Assembly (NCBI GenBank): GCA_035610365.1
Contig: CM069432.1
Location: 76,202,520 to 76,266,519, forward strand
Source of the DNA: Aquatica leii
Taxonomy: Eukaryota; Arthropoda; Insecta; Coleoptera; Lampyridae
Direction: 5' to 3'
Length of the DNA stretch: 64,000 nucleotides
Each line of letters opens with the position of its first letter. The first letter of the stretch is position 1. The position numbers and the translations under genes were made by a program. The notes under the pieces were generated by a model. The model saw only the letters and a program-made list of their open reading frames with translations. It was not told where the DNA came from and did not search any database. Below are positions 21,888 to 33,609 of the stretch, one piece after another.

Positions 21888-21992
21888 TCAAATTACCAGT
21901 CCATCAATAATAAATTCGTTAACTTTCAAAATGTATATACTATTTTACATATGCTTCGAGCTTTAAAATAATGAAGCTCATCTTCAAAAAAG
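21888..21992 (-). repeat. Inverted pLTR-like arm of an older Penelope element
   Basis: The inverse complement matches 27783-27890: shared TTACCAGTCCA, CATATG and CGAGCTTTAAAATAATGA blocks. It contains GAGCTT...AAGCTC next to CGAAGC, a hammerhead-like arrangement. With the right arm it frames the younger Penelope insertion. Confidence 0.6.
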
Positions 21993-22259
21993 TAAAAATA
22001 TTCACAACTTATAAAAAGTTAAGATTACAAAAAGTTTTTTAGCTTACATTTTTTCGAACAATCTCAAATCTGAAAATTTGTAACTAGATAATTAAAAAAA
22101 TGTTTTACAAAATGTTAAATACTAATTATTTTAAAAAAGGACGATGGTGCAATTTAGAACCAAGTCTTAAAAAATTTAAGTTATAAAATCATAATTGAAA
22201 TTGGTTTGCTCGTTCAACAAAAAAATTTGTATTTGATATTTTAATATAAATGAACTCTA

Positions 22260-22610
22260 GTAATTCAAGAATTTCTCAGTAAGCAAATTGCAGCTAAAAC
22301 CGGCTTTTTTATAACTACTTTAGCTTTTAAAGTTACTCTTTAGAACACTTTTAAGTGGCTTGTGAAAAAACTGCAGCTTCCATGAAGCGTTTAAGTAGCT
22401 AAAAATTCCGCAGTTAGGTTGCTGTTAGGTAGCTTCTTTAATGCAATTAAATCGGGCTTATACAGCTCTTTGTGGTACTAGCAAAGCTTTAAAGAAGCTC
22501 TAAAGGAACCATAAACCGCACCTTTCAGAAACAACTATACAGCTTAAATAGCTTTATTTTTCCTACCTTTAAGTAGCTTAAAAATTAAATAAATATTTCA
22601 TTAGAAAAAA
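22260..22610. repeat. AGCTT/AAGCT-rich low-complexity stretch
   Basis: TAGCTT, AAGCT and TTTAAAG(C) motifs occur about a dozen times in 350 bp, in both orientations. No coding frame. Origin unknown. Confidence 0.45.
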
Positions 22611-22727
22611 AAATCTTGAAATCGTTACCTTTACTTAATTTCTTCAAAAATTGAGAAAAGTGATAAAGGAGAACCCATTGAAAGACCTAGATTTTGTTTA
22701 AAAAATTGATTATCAAATGTATCACTT

Positions 22728-22931
22728 GTAATAGCGAAGGCTTCCACGGCCGGAATCTATACTAACATTAGAATGTCTTCCGAGTTTGGACCGTGTCATA
22801 GTTGCAACCGAAGCTGCCAACGTTTCGCCCACTTTCGTAAGGGGCTTCATCAGGGCGTGAGATAAATCGCAACACTCAAACAAGCAATCGAAATCTAACT
22901 AAGAACTTCTCAAAAGTTAGGTTATCCACTT
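22728..22931 (-). repeat. Inverted pLTR arm
   Basis: Inverse complement of 24697-24899, starting at the left target duplication. It includes an inverted copy of the CTGATGA/GAAAC core (about 22830-22865). Confidence 0.85.
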
Positions 22932-22943
22932 CTAACCCATAAC

Positions 22944-24477
22944 CCCACTTCGAGGATTGAACGCGAGGTTAGCCAAATCATCAAGTCTTCCAATCTACCT
23001 CCTAAAACTAAGCGTCGACTTACCCCATCAGATTCTAAACCACCTCGTCTATACGGACTTCCCAAAATTCACAAACAAGGTATTCCTTTTCGACCCATCG
23101 TTAGTACTATCCAATCTCCTACTTACAAGCTAGCCAAGTTCTTATCCAACATTCTTTGCGAGTTTACAGGTAAAACCTCTTCTCACATCCTCAACTCTCA
23201 GCATTTTATTCAACGTCTAGAAACTATAAAACTTGAAACCCCAAGATCTTCTCGTGAGCTTTGATGTTACTTCACTTTTTACTAAAGTTCCTATTAAGGA
23301 TTCGCTTATTATCATCAAACAGATTCTGTCTCAACATGGCAAGGACTTGAGTTTGGTTCCTCTTATTGAAAAGTGTCTATCTTCTACTTACTTCCAATTT
23401 GATAATAAGTTTTACGAACAAGTTTCTGGTGCTGCTATGGGTTCTCCTCTATCACCTGTTGTAGCTAACATTTTTATGGAATCCTTTGAAACGGTTGCTT
23501 TGGAATCATCAATATTAAAACCTAAAGTGTGGTTTTCTAGATATGTTGACGACACGTTTATTGTTTGGTCTCATGGTCATCTTGAATTGTCTAAGTTTCT
23601 TGATCATCTTAACAATCAACACTTAGATATCAAATTTACTATGGAAATCAGTAATGGTTCTCTTCCATTTCTTGACGTTCTTGTGACTCGTAAGCCTGAC
23701 GGACTTCTAGGCCATTCTGTTTATCGCAAACCCACCCATACGGACAGATACCTTCATGCTTCGTCTCATCATCATCCTGCACAGAAACGTTCTGTTATTG
23801 AATCTTTGGTCCATCGTGCCATTTCTATTTGTCAACCTGAGAATCTAGACTCAGAACTCCGTCATCTTACTAGAACCTTAGTGAACAATGGTTATGTTAA
23901 GCGAGATATTCATAGAGTTATTAATCGTCGTTTACATCCACGTACTCGATTACCTAAGGACATTTCTATTCCCGAATCTAACCCGAAATTGGCCTTTTTA
24001 CCCTACATTCACAAGGTTACAGATCAAATAGGGAAACTCCTTCGTAAGAATGGTATTAAACCCATATTCAACTCGACAGGCAAAATCTCTCAGATTCTTC
24101 CTTCTCCCAAAGACAAATTTCCTACACTTTCATCCCAAGGTGTATACCAAATTCCCTGTTCTTGTGGTTTAGTCTATATTGGTGAAACCGGTCGTTCCGT
24201 CATTACTCGCATTTCAGAACATGATCGTTGTATAAGGAAAAGGTATACTTCCAAGTCTGCGGTCGCTGAACATCATTTTACTACAGGTCACAAGATAGAT
24301 TTTGATAATGTTTCATTGATTGCCAAATCTCAATTCTTTTTCAACAGGAAATTTCGAGAAAGCATAGAAATCATTATACACCTTAATAACTTCAATCACG
24401 ATCATGGTTTCGAGCTATCCCCTCTTTGGTTCCCGGCCATTAGTCATTTATCAAAACACGCCCCTTATCAACCGTAA
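22944..24477 (+). pseudogene. Penelope-like RT/GIY-YIG polyprotein, copy A
   Basis: A 5'-truncated frame enters at LTHNP-like sequence. It carries RT motifs RLYGLPKIHK, FRPIVSTI, LVSFDVTSLFTKVP, AMGSPLSPVVANIFME, RYVDDTFIVW (catalytic YVDD near 23545) and LPFLDVLV. After a linker comes a GIY-YIG endonuclease (GVYQIPCSCGLVYIGETGRS, HFTTGHKIDFD). From 23238 to 24477 the frame is unbroken, so the RT core and endonuclease are intact. One extra base near 23237 separates this from the upstream part. The N-terminal region seen in copy B is absent. Penelope-like elements encode this RT plus GIY-YIG combination. Confidence 0.92.
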
Positions 24478-24559
24478 CCCAATCAGAGTCGAGCTTAAAC
24501 ATCCGTGACAACCTTTTTCCTTTATATACGGAGACTATTTCTTCTTAAATCACTTCTAC

Positions 24560-24899
24560 GGAGTTTAGAATCTGGCTTGGTTCACAAGTTGATTACCTAA
24601 CTCGGTAGTGGTTCTGTGTTAGATTTTCGTTTGCTTTTTCAAGTTATCGTTTTCTCTCTTATCTTTTCATAGTTTAGGTTATGGGCTTGTTTCACAAGTG
24701 GATAACCTAACTTTTGAGAAGTTCTTAGTTAGATTTCGATTGCTTGTTTGAGTGTTGCGATTTATCTCACGCCCTGATGAAGCCCCTTACGAAAGTGGGC
24801 GAAACGTTGGCAGCTTCGGTTGCAACTATGACACGGTCCAAACTCGGAAGACATTCTAATGTTAGTATAGATTCCGGCCGTGGAAGCCTTCGCTATTAC
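24560..24899 (+). repeat. Penelope pLTR between copies A and B
   Basis: Direct repeat of 27345-27643: shared GAATCTGGCTTGGTTCACAA, GGATAACCTAACTTTTGAG and the CTGATGA...GAAAC block. The left border is approximate, because the two copies are also similar upstream. Confidence 0.8.
24754..24826 (+). ncRNA. Candidate hammerhead ribozyme in pLTR
   Basis: The core CTGATGA (24774-24780) is followed by helix II GCCC...GGGC and GAAAC (24801-24805). GT then pairs with AC as a minimal helix III, and the predicted cleavage is after GTT at 24808. Helix I would be GCC/GGC next to the core plus a distal GTTGC/GCAAC (24754-24758 with 24822-24826). Minimal type I hammerheads in Penelope pLTRs are known. The pairing here is by eye. 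Confidence 0.6.
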
Positions 24900-27324
24900 A
24901 TTAATAATCTCTACGGGGAGAATATTTCTTCTAAAACCTCCGTATTTTCCAAACTTCGCCACAAACTCGTCAAGCTTTTGTGCAATTTAACCTTTCTTAG
25001 TCGCTGTCGTGACCACAACATCATTCCTGCATTCCTCAAAATTAAGTTCCACATTCAGACAGGTTCTTCTAAAACATCCTACACCGTGCTAGTCTAGCGT
25101 TGATACGCGAACGGATTAAGCAAACTAGGCGAGAGTTAGACACCATTTCGAAACAACTCTTTTATCTTCATCTTGAGTTGGCCAACACTCTATCCCCGGA
25201 TGATTGGAAATTCTTTGACAACATTACTTACCAGCAGTCTGAAACCACTCTACGTCTAACCACTGAAGGTCATCTCAAAAAGTTTCAATTATTGGAATCC
25301 AAGAATCGTAAAGCTTCTTCTTCTACTAACTCAGTAAAGACGGTTGTCAATTTATCTAGTTTGGTTCTCACTTCAGAACAGGAATCGGTTGCTCTCTAAG
25401 GGTTTGAATCTTTGCAGTTGCTCCCAAACGTATTCCTAAAGAAGATATTCTATGTGCTGTTGAGTCTTCTATAAGACATCTTCCTCGCCACATCTCAGAT
25501 CCCATTCGTATTAACACTGGCAAAATCCTTGAATCATCTAAAATTCCTAAATCCAACATTTCTAAGTCTGAAGAGTCAGCTCTAAAAAGTCTTCGTAAGA
25601 GCCCTGATATTATTGTTCTTCCAGCCGACAAAGGCAACGCCACTGTAGTTTTGAACCAAATTGATTATGTTACGAAAATCAATTCTATTTTGTCTGAGGA
25701 AACTTACGCTCTTCTAACCCATAACCCCACTTCGAGGATTGAACGCGAGGTTAGCCAAATCATCAAGTCTTCCAATCTACCTCCTGAAACTAAGCGTCGA
25801 CTTACCCCATCAGATTCTAAACCACCTCGTCTATACGGACTTCCCAAAATTCACAAACAAGGTATTCCTTTTCGACCTATCGTCAGTACTATCCAGTCTC
25901 CTACCTACAAGCTAGCCAAGTTTTTGTCCAACATTCTTTGCGAGTTTACAAGTAAAACCTTTTCTCACATCCTCAACTCAGCATTTTATTCAACGTCTAG
26001 AAACTATAAAACTTGAACCCCAAGATCTTCTCGTGAGCTTTGATGTTACTTCACTTTTTACTAAAGTTCCTATTAAGGATTCGCTTATTATCATCAAACA
26101 GATTCTGTCTCAACATGGCAAGGACTTGAGTTTGGTTCCTCTTATTGAAAAGTGTCTATCTTCTACTTACTTCCAATTTGATAATAAGTTTTACGAACAA
26201 GTTTCTGGTGCCAAGCTATGGGTTCTCCTCTATCACCTGTTGTAGCTAACATTTTTATGAATCTTTGAAACGGTTTGCTTTGGAATCATCAATATTAAAA
26301 CCTAAAGTGTGGTTTAGATATGTTGACGACACGTTTATTGTTTGGTCTCATGGTCATCTTGAATTGTCTAAGTTTCTTGATCATCTTAACAATCAACACT
26401 TAGATATCAAATTTACTATGGAAATCGAAAGTAATGGTTCTCTTCCATTTCTTGACGTTCTTGTGACTCGTAAGCCTGACGGAGACTTCTAGGCCATTCT
26501 GTTTATCGCAAACCCACCCATACGGACAGATACCTTCATGCTTCGTCTCATCATCATCCTGCACAGAAACGTTCTGTTATTGAATCTTTGGTCCATCGTG
26601 CCATTTCTATTTGTCAACCTGAGAATCTAGACTCAGAACTCCGTCATCTTACTAGAACCTTAGTGAACAATGGTTATGTTAAGCGAGATATTCATAGAGT
26701 TATTAATCGTCGTTTACATCCACGTACTCGATTACCTAAGGACATTTCTATTCCCGAATCTAACCTAAAATTGGCCTTTTTACCCTACATTCACGAGGTT
26801 ACACATCAAATAAGGAAACTCCTTTGTAAGAATGGTATTAAACCCATATTCAACTCGACAGCCAAAATCTTTCAGATTCTTCCAAGGACAAATTTTATAC
26901 ACTGTCATCTCAAGGTGTATATCAAATTCCTTGTTCATGTGGTTTAGTCTATATTGGTGAAACTAGTTGTTCCGTCATTACTCGCATTTAAGAACATGAT
27001 CGTTGTATAAGGAAAAGGCATAATGCTAAGTCTGCGGTTGCCGAGCATCATTTTACTACGGGTCACAAGATAGAATTTGATAACGTTTGGGTGATTACCA
27101 AATCTCCATTATTTTTCAACAGGAAATTTCGAGAAAGCATAGAAATCATCAAACACCCTAATAACTTCAATCGCGATCATGGTTTCGAAATATCCCCTCT
27201 TTGGTTCCCGGTTATTAGTCATTTATCAAAAACACGCCCCCTAGCAACCGTAACCCAATCAGGGTCGAGCTTAATCATCCGTGACGATCCTTTTCCTTTA
27301 AATACGGAGACTACTTCTTCTTAA
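24900..27324 (+). pseudogene. Penelope-like polyprotein, copy B, frameshifted
   Basis: Longer than copy A. The N-terminal domain is recognisable (FLSRCRDHNIIPAFLKIKF, IRERIKQTRRELDTISKQ, ALKSLRKSPDIIVLPADKG), followed by the same RT motifs (LVSFDVTSLF, RYVDDTFIVW) and a GIY-YIG end. It is broken by many small indels: about 25075, 25395, 25982, 26213, 26261, 26274, 26312, 26428, 26482 and in the endonuclease region near 26880 and 26990. For about 770 bp (26026-26785) it matches copy A without visible substitutions, the indels aside. Outside that tract the copies differ by roughly 10%. Confidence 0.9.
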
Positions 27325-27344
27325 GTCACTTCTACGGAGTTTAG

Positions 27345-27643
27345 AATCTGGCTTGGTTCACAAGTTGATTACCTAACTCAGTAGTGGTTCTTTGTTAGAT
27401 TTTCGTTTGCTTTTTCAGGTTATCGTTTTCTTTCTTACCTTTTCATAGTTTAGGTTATGGCTTGTTTCACAAGTGGATAACCTAACTTTTGAGAAGTTCT
27501 TAGTTAGATTTCGATTGCTTGTTTGAGTGTTGCGATTTATCTTACGCCCTGATGAAGCCCCTTACGAAAGTGGGCGAAACGTTGGCAGCTTCGGTTGCAA
27601 CTATGACACGGTCCAAACTCGGAAGACATTCTAATGTTAGTAT
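27345..27643 (+). repeat. Terminal Penelope pLTR
   Basis: Direct copy of 24560-24899 that stops at the right 13-bp target duplication, about 45 bp short of the inner copy's end. Confidence 0.8.
27529..27601 (+). ncRNA. Candidate hammerhead ribozyme, second copy
   Basis: CTGATGA at 27549-27555 and GAAAC at 27576-27580, with the same helix I/II/III pairings as at 24754-24826. Predicted cleavage is after 27583. One base in the upper helix I internal loop differs (CTTAC against CTCAC), which does not touch paired positions. Confidence 0.6.
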
Positions 27644-27656
27644 AAATGTATCACTT

Positions 27657-27773
27657 ATTTTTACTGAAATCTTCTTAAACAATTTAGAAAGTAAATATAT
27701 TTCTGAACACCAAATTTTCTTACAAAAAATAATATTTTTGAAAAGATATGTTGATGACATTTTTTGTATTTAA
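27657..27773 (+). pseudogene. Older Penelope RT fragment (target of the insertion)
   Basis: Just right of the 13-bp duplication the frame reads TEIFLNNLESKYISEH and RYVDDIFCI, then stops. This is the catalytic region of another, diverged Penelope-type RT. The younger tandem pair therefore inserted into an older relative, whose pLTR-like arms are at 21888-21992 and 27783-27890. Confidence 0.65.
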
Positions 27774-27782
27774 AAAAGTTGT

Positions 27783-27890
27783 AAATATTTTTTGTAGACT
27801 TTTCTGAAGATGAACATCATTATTTTAAAGCTCGAAACATATGTAAACGAATTTGTTATTAGTGGACTGGTAATTTAAATAATTTTAAAT
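27783..27890 (+). repeat. Right pLTR-like arm of older Penelope element
   Basis: CTGAAGATGA, then AAAGCTCGAAAC and GGACTGGTAATTTAAAT. It is the inverse complement of 21888-21992. Confidence 0.6.
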
Positions 27891-28598
27891 TAAAATTAAT
27901 GTTAAATTTCTGAAAGAATAATTGACCAATTCATCCTTTAAAAGGATTTTTGACGGAGAATCCATTTGTATCACTATGTTGCGTAGTTTAGTCAAAACTT
28001 AACGGCTTGACGAATTTGAGAACACACTGTGGTCGTTCGAGTATCTTCAAAACATTATAGGACGTATCTTCAACTATAAAATATATATTAAAAAAATTAC
28101 TTATTATTGCTTGTCTACTTATACCTTCGTTTAGTAAACTGGAGCTGTAGAAAGAATAAATTTATTCGTCTTAACGATCGTCATCAATAAATAACAATCG
28201 ACGTTTTCTTCCATATGTACTACATTTGAGTATCTTAGGTTGATGTTCATATCAACAATTACAGCTTCTGTAAAAAATTATACTAAATAAGCCCAAAAAG
28301 TAAAAAAAAAATTAAGTTGTTAGTATTTTAAAAATAAAGTTTTGAAAATGCAATTAGTATTAGTATTTTCAAAATTTTTGCGATTTTTTTTAAACAATTG
28401 TAAAAATATTTTATGTATTGTTGGATTTGTATTGAAGTGCTTTCAGCATGCTGAAATAAACATAAAAGAATTTTGTTTATATATTTTTTTATTTTTTAAA
28501 AAACTAAGTATTTATTAGACAAGGTGCTAAAGAAATGCGGCCCTAACATTTACAAAAATGATATTTTTATTCGACATATGCCAACATCAACAAAAAAC
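27891..28598. other. AT-rich sequence, no feature recognised
   Basis: No open frame of interest and no repeat that I could relate to other parts of the window. Confidence 0.5.
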
Positions 28599-28606
28599 AT
28601 TTAAAG

Positions 28607-29697
28607 CAATGGCCAGAACGATTATGCAATTACGATGAATCGATCATTATGCAAAACAATGATCGCGATATCGAGTGTCTGTACAATAACGATCGCAATG
28701 ATTGATCGCTTATAAAATAACAATTGCGGTTGTGGAAAAGAAATTAATACTTTCAATTATCGCATAAACAAATAAGATTAATATAACACGATTTTACCTA
28801 TAATATTTACTTTAATAAATGCATAATAAACTTTAAGTATGCAGGTAGTTCACGGAAAATCGTAATTTTGTGTAAGTAGGTAAATAACCCCTTTGCCCTT
28901 TTCCTCGTAAGAATTTTAAACCACATACAGATTTTTTAATAAAAAAGTAACATGGATTTAAACATTGAATTATATTTTTTTTTGTTTACAGAAATTTAAC
29001 AATGCATTCTTTTCAAAGAGAATTAGAAAACTCTTCTAGGAAAGAACGTTTGTAAAATTTGTGTCACACATTCAGCATTTTGGGAAAAACCTAGCTTTAT
29101 ATAAACACCAAGGTAAATCATAAAAACACAGGAAGTTAAAAACAATAAGCATTAACTACAAATACGTATTTGAAAAGAATTACAAATTTATTTTTAATAC
29201 ATAAATCTTATGTTTGAGACAAATATCAACACGAGTTATGACTAATTACTCAACAATCTTTTCAGGGTCAATTTCAAATAGAAACATTTAATTTACGAAA
29301 GAAACGACACTTATTTTTTAATATGTTGTTTATTAATGCTTTAAACTATTTGTTCGTAAGTTCGCATCGGAGTTCAAATAGCACGTCATGTCAAAAAAAA
29401 AACATCACAGTGTATCTATTCTCTGTGAATTTTTGTAAATATTTTTTTTTAAATCTAAATATGAACAAATTTTAATTAATTTATTGTTTAGAAACAATAT
29501 TAAAAAATACTTAGGTATGTTGATTTTCAATACTCCAAACGTTATTGTATCCCGGAAAACGAAAATCGAATGTTTATGGCTAGATTTATGACTAACTTTA
29601 CACGAGCGACTTTTTAGCAACAGTCGATTACTAATTAATTCTAAATACCATGATTGCGATCATTGATCGTGGAAAATAATAGCGATCTCAGCCACTG
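28607..29697. mobile_element. 1.09-kb hAT-like non-autonomous element
   Basis: The ends are CAATGGCC and the complement of CAGTGGCT, flanked by ATTTAAAG and ATTTACAG (28599-28606, 29698-29705; 7 of 8 match). GATCATTG/CGATCATT palindromes lie near both ends. It contains no transposase. Its interior shares blocks with 30600-31190 (for example TATGCAGG...AAATCGTAA and AGAATTTTAAACC). Confidence 0.6.
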
Positions 29698-29705
29698 ATT
29701 TACAG

Positions 29706-30599
29706 TAATTATTTTAAGTTATTGTACAATTAAGTGCAACAAGAAGAAGAAGAATCCGAACAAGGAGATTCTCCGATGCTAATTTAAACCATTTTTAAAC
29801 GTTTGGTAGAAAAAAAAAATAAAAATATTTACCTGATTGAAGGTGTAAAACAAGAACTGCAGTGTGTTTAAAATTTCCTTTTGTTGTTATACATTATCTC
29901 CGAAGATGCTTCTCACAAATCTTCTTTTGTTTTAAATCTTCCAAGTCCATTGTGGCAATGTTTATATTTTCACAGTTTTTCTAACATTCTTTAGCACGCA
30001 CTTTATCACTAATAAAAAACTTAAGAAAACTAGTACCTTTGTTTTCGGTATTATTATTTTCACAATTAATATAAACACAACCGTGATTTGTAACTTTTCC
30101 CATTTTAAAAATAAATCAAAAATATATTTACACTTAAACTAAACAAAAGTTCAAACAAACATTACTACTGCCAGAATTTTAAAAATCGTATCGCAATGTT
30201 AACCCAAGAAAAACTTTCAATTCAATACCGAAGTTTACAACAGTTTACAAGTCGACAGACACGCAAGAACTGAAAAATCTCGATCCAATACAAACGTGGC
30301 GCCCTCTACATCTCGATCCAATCAGTCGATACGATATCGCCCCCTTACATTTATTATTCAATGCTACAATATATTCATTCTTGTGGTATGTATTTTGTGA
30401 CATTGAATGTCAATGTCACATGATACTGTATAGTAGTACAACAGATGTACCAAGATTTACGGAAACTTGATATTGTACTGATAAAAGAATCAATTTTCTT
30501 AATAATATGTGTGACGTGATACAAATACATAATATTTTGAATAAACAACTTTTTTATTTTATGATTTATTTATACAATACTTCTTTAAATACATTATCA
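29706..30599. other. AT-rich sequence, no feature recognised
   Basis: No gene. GATCCAATACAAACGTGGCGCC near 30283 and CTCGATCCAATCAGTCGA near 30320 look like transposon-end debris. Confidence 0.4.
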
Positions 30600-31190
30600 G
30601 TTGTCGATCAATTGATCATATACAAAATACTGATTGCAAGGATAGATAGATAAAATAACTGCCGTAACGAATTTTACCTAAAATATTTACTTTACTGAAA
30701 TGTTTTTTTAGGTATGCAGGAAATCGTAAAATTGTGTCTAAGTAAGATATTGTTATAAAGCTTTTTAATCTGAGCTTTTTTTTGTAAGAATTTAAACCTA
30801 CTACTGATTTTGTAATAAAAAAATATTCGCATTTAAGTTTTAAGTTACATATTTTTTTAGTTGTATTACAGAAGTTTAGCAACGTATGCATTATCTTCCA
30901 ACAGAGTTTAAAAAATACAAATACTGTAATGTTTTTTTAAATTAAATTTCGTTGTAATTGTAAATTTAATGCTTGTTCATTGACATATTATGTACTGCGA
31001 ATATCTTATAGTAATTTCTTCTTGAAAATAATTTTTTTAAATTATATTGTAAGAATGTATAAAATACGATAACAGAGAATGATCGATTTTTGCGCTATAC
31101 TCGATTACTGTAATTTCTGATCATTCACAATAGAATGATCGCGATTGCTGTCATCGATCATGGAAAATAATCTCCAGTATCTCGGTCATT
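30600..31190. repeat. Diverged, shorter relative of the 28607-29697 element
   Basis: Shared order of blocks with the 28607 element: GATCAATTGATCA near the left, TTTACCTAAAATATTTACTTTA, a TATGCAGG...AAATCGTAA block, and ATCGATCATGGAAAATAAT near the right. The ends are too eroded to define a duplication. Confidence 0.55.
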
Positions 31191-32381
31191 TAATGTTACC
31201 ACCTAATGTTACTCAAAAATGAAGTGAACACCCTAGAAGGAATAAACTCAACAAACCAACCCAAATAGCCTAATCTATGTGCAAAAAATATCTGTTTGAA
31301 ATTTTTAAATTCGAAAAAATCGGAGTTTTCAGGTCACAATATGAACGTGTCTACTGCGACATAAAAATATGAGACTGGCGGAATCTTTTGTTCTTAGCTT
31401 TTATTTCAAATGTCTGTATTAGTCGTCTTGTTATTGTATTCGTAGTGTGTGTACAGGACGTTTCTTTAAAGTAAAAATTTACGTAAGAAAATTTAAAAGA
31501 GAGTACCTACTTACAGAGTGTGTATAACATTAGTTGATTTTTCAGAAAATTATTCATTCATGGTACAAGATGAAGTACAAATCTTTTCACTGGATAGATA
31601 ATAAAGATCTTTTTGTAATTTATTTTAAAGAAAACGGATAACTTGAAACAAAAACTTGTGTGATTAATGATTGTCTAACACACACTATACAGTATCGTTT
31701 TTCGCATTTCAAAATTATTCAAACTTTAAAAAAATCCATTGTTTCAGTGACAGAGCAGCCAGTCAATAAAAAAAATTAAAAAACATTATAGATATATGCT
31801 ATTATGTAGACAACTATGGAATAGAGACAGTGTCATTTGTTTGCTACTTCTCACGGCAAAACCGATGTGATGATTCAGTAGGTACGCAGTTAACAAGGCC
31901 ATGAGATAAGAAAGCTTAGAACAAACTGCAGATCATCATATATTAGTATTGTAAAGCCAATAGGTCATGGCTTCTAATAAAAAATAATATTTTATGTAAA
32001 AAACATCAATATGAATATTTTTCCATCATGTTATTTACCTAATAATCTCGCTTAAATACTCATAATTGCAATAAAAGTAAAAACATAATTTCACATTTAA
32101 AAAACATTTAACTTTACTTGCTATACCGTAAGATAGAAATAAAATCGATAAAACTAAAATAAATATGCGTAAGCATATAACTAACGTATGTTTTATAAAT
32201 TGCTACACAAAAAAGTAACCAACTGCGAATAATCTTATTTTAAAAAAATTACCTAAATTTTTGCTTTAAAATAACCTGTACACACACTCAGAGTGAAAAT
32301 AGCAGCACTGCAAATGCAAACATTTGAACTTTAAAGCAAAAACTAAAGATCCTGTGAGTTTCATATTTTTATCTAACATTA
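31191..32381. other. AT-rich sequence, no feature recognised
   Basis: No supported coding or repeat feature up to the Harbinger target duplication. Confidence 0.5.
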
Positions 32382-32641
32382 AGCGGGCCATACACTTGCA
32401 GGTTAGTCTTAAGATTTGCCTGAACAGGTCGCGACCTGCGAATAAGTGCGATAGTGTGTGGTTGAAAACTGAAGGCGCGTTCAGGCCTGGCGCGGCACGA
32501 CGCGAATCTGTCGAAGCCTGATGTTTTGAGCAAGTCCGACAATTTGCCTGCGAATGTGTGGCCGTTCGCGAGCCTCGTCTCAGTTTCTTGAATTAGTTTC
32601 ACGTGTAAAATCAAACTGAGTGTTCTTTCATAACGGTAAAA

Positions 32642-33559
32642 ATGGCGGTTTCACGAAAAATACAATAATTTATAGAATTATATAGAGACTATCCGTGTTT
32701 GTGGAAGGTGAAGTGTAAATACTATTCTGATAAAAATAAAAAGAATGATGCGTACAAAATATTGTTAACTAAGCTACAAGAACTAGAACCTAATGCGCGT
32801 ATTGAAGACGTGAAAAAGAAGATTAATTCTTTGAGAAGTCGTTTTAGAAAAGAGTACAAAAAAGTTATAAATTCGAAAAGATCAGGAACAGGCACAGAAG
32901 ACGTGTATAAGCCAACTTTGTGGTATTTTGACCTCCTCTTGTTTTTGAAAGATGACGAAATGCCGCGAACAAGTATAGGGACCGATGATGAAGATTTTTT
33001 ACTCGGTTTAAGCCAGGTAAGTTGTACATATTACCCTTTTCTAGAATTAATTTTGATTACAATGCATTTGGAAAGATGACAGTGAAAATATTGACAACAT
33101 CGAGGAGGATGAGCGTGAGAACGGTGGCATTAACCCACAAACGCCTGAAGATATACCATCAACGTCATCGTCTGCTGTATCCAGCGTGTCTCATAATAAA
33201 TACAAAAAAAGGCAAAAACCATCAGAACAATGCGACAAAGTATTAAAACTAGTAGGAGAGAAATTGCAGTCGTCCAAACCGGATGATGAGTGCGATTTTA
33301 TTGGTAAAACTGTAGCCGAGAAATTACGAACATGAAATTATATGCCGACAAATTAATTAATGACGTTTTGTTTTACGCTCAGCTGGGGTCTTTACACAGA
33401 TACGCTTTGATAAGCATACCTCCACAACTAAATCAGGAAACAGTCACGCTGACACAGCTGCAACCACGAGTACGCAATTTTGATAACCTCATGACTGAGA
33501 TCCCGGGTGTTGACGTAAACGATACTAGTGCTTTCTTTTCAAATTTCAGGGGAGAATAA
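32642..33559 (+). pseudogene. MADF-domain protein of PIF/Harbinger, decayed
   Basis: From the ATG at 32642 a MADF (Myb/SANT-like) domain is readable: FIELYRDYPCLWKVK, SDKNKKNDAYKILL and LRSRFRKEYKKV. An acidic end, GTDDEDFLLGLSQ, closes at a donor (CAG/GTAAGT, 33016/33017). The later part has a Ser-rich stretch (PSTSSSAVSSVS near 33150) and a C-terminal ADKLINDVLFYAQLG block. Defects are an in-frame TAA at 32666-32668, unclear acceptor phase, and a frameshift near 33333. In active Harbinger elements this partner protein helps the transposase reach the nucleus and bind DNA. Confidence 0.82.
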
Positions 33560-33609
33560 GTGTTTAGTTTCGTTTTACTTGTATACGACTGCTGCACCGT
33601 ATTGTGTTT

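Larger units (their letters stand above)
22728..27643 (+). mobile_element. Tandem Penelope-like retroelements
   Basis: A 4.9-kb insertion flanked by an exact 13-bp duplication, AAATGTATCACTT (22715-22727 and 27644-27656). Order: an inverted pLTR arm (22728-22931), a 5'-truncated copy A (22944-24560), a pLTR, a longer copy B (to about 27340) and a terminal pLTR. Partial tandem copies with an inverted flanking arm are the usual Penelope architecture. The target appears to be an older Penelope relic. Confidence 0.9.
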
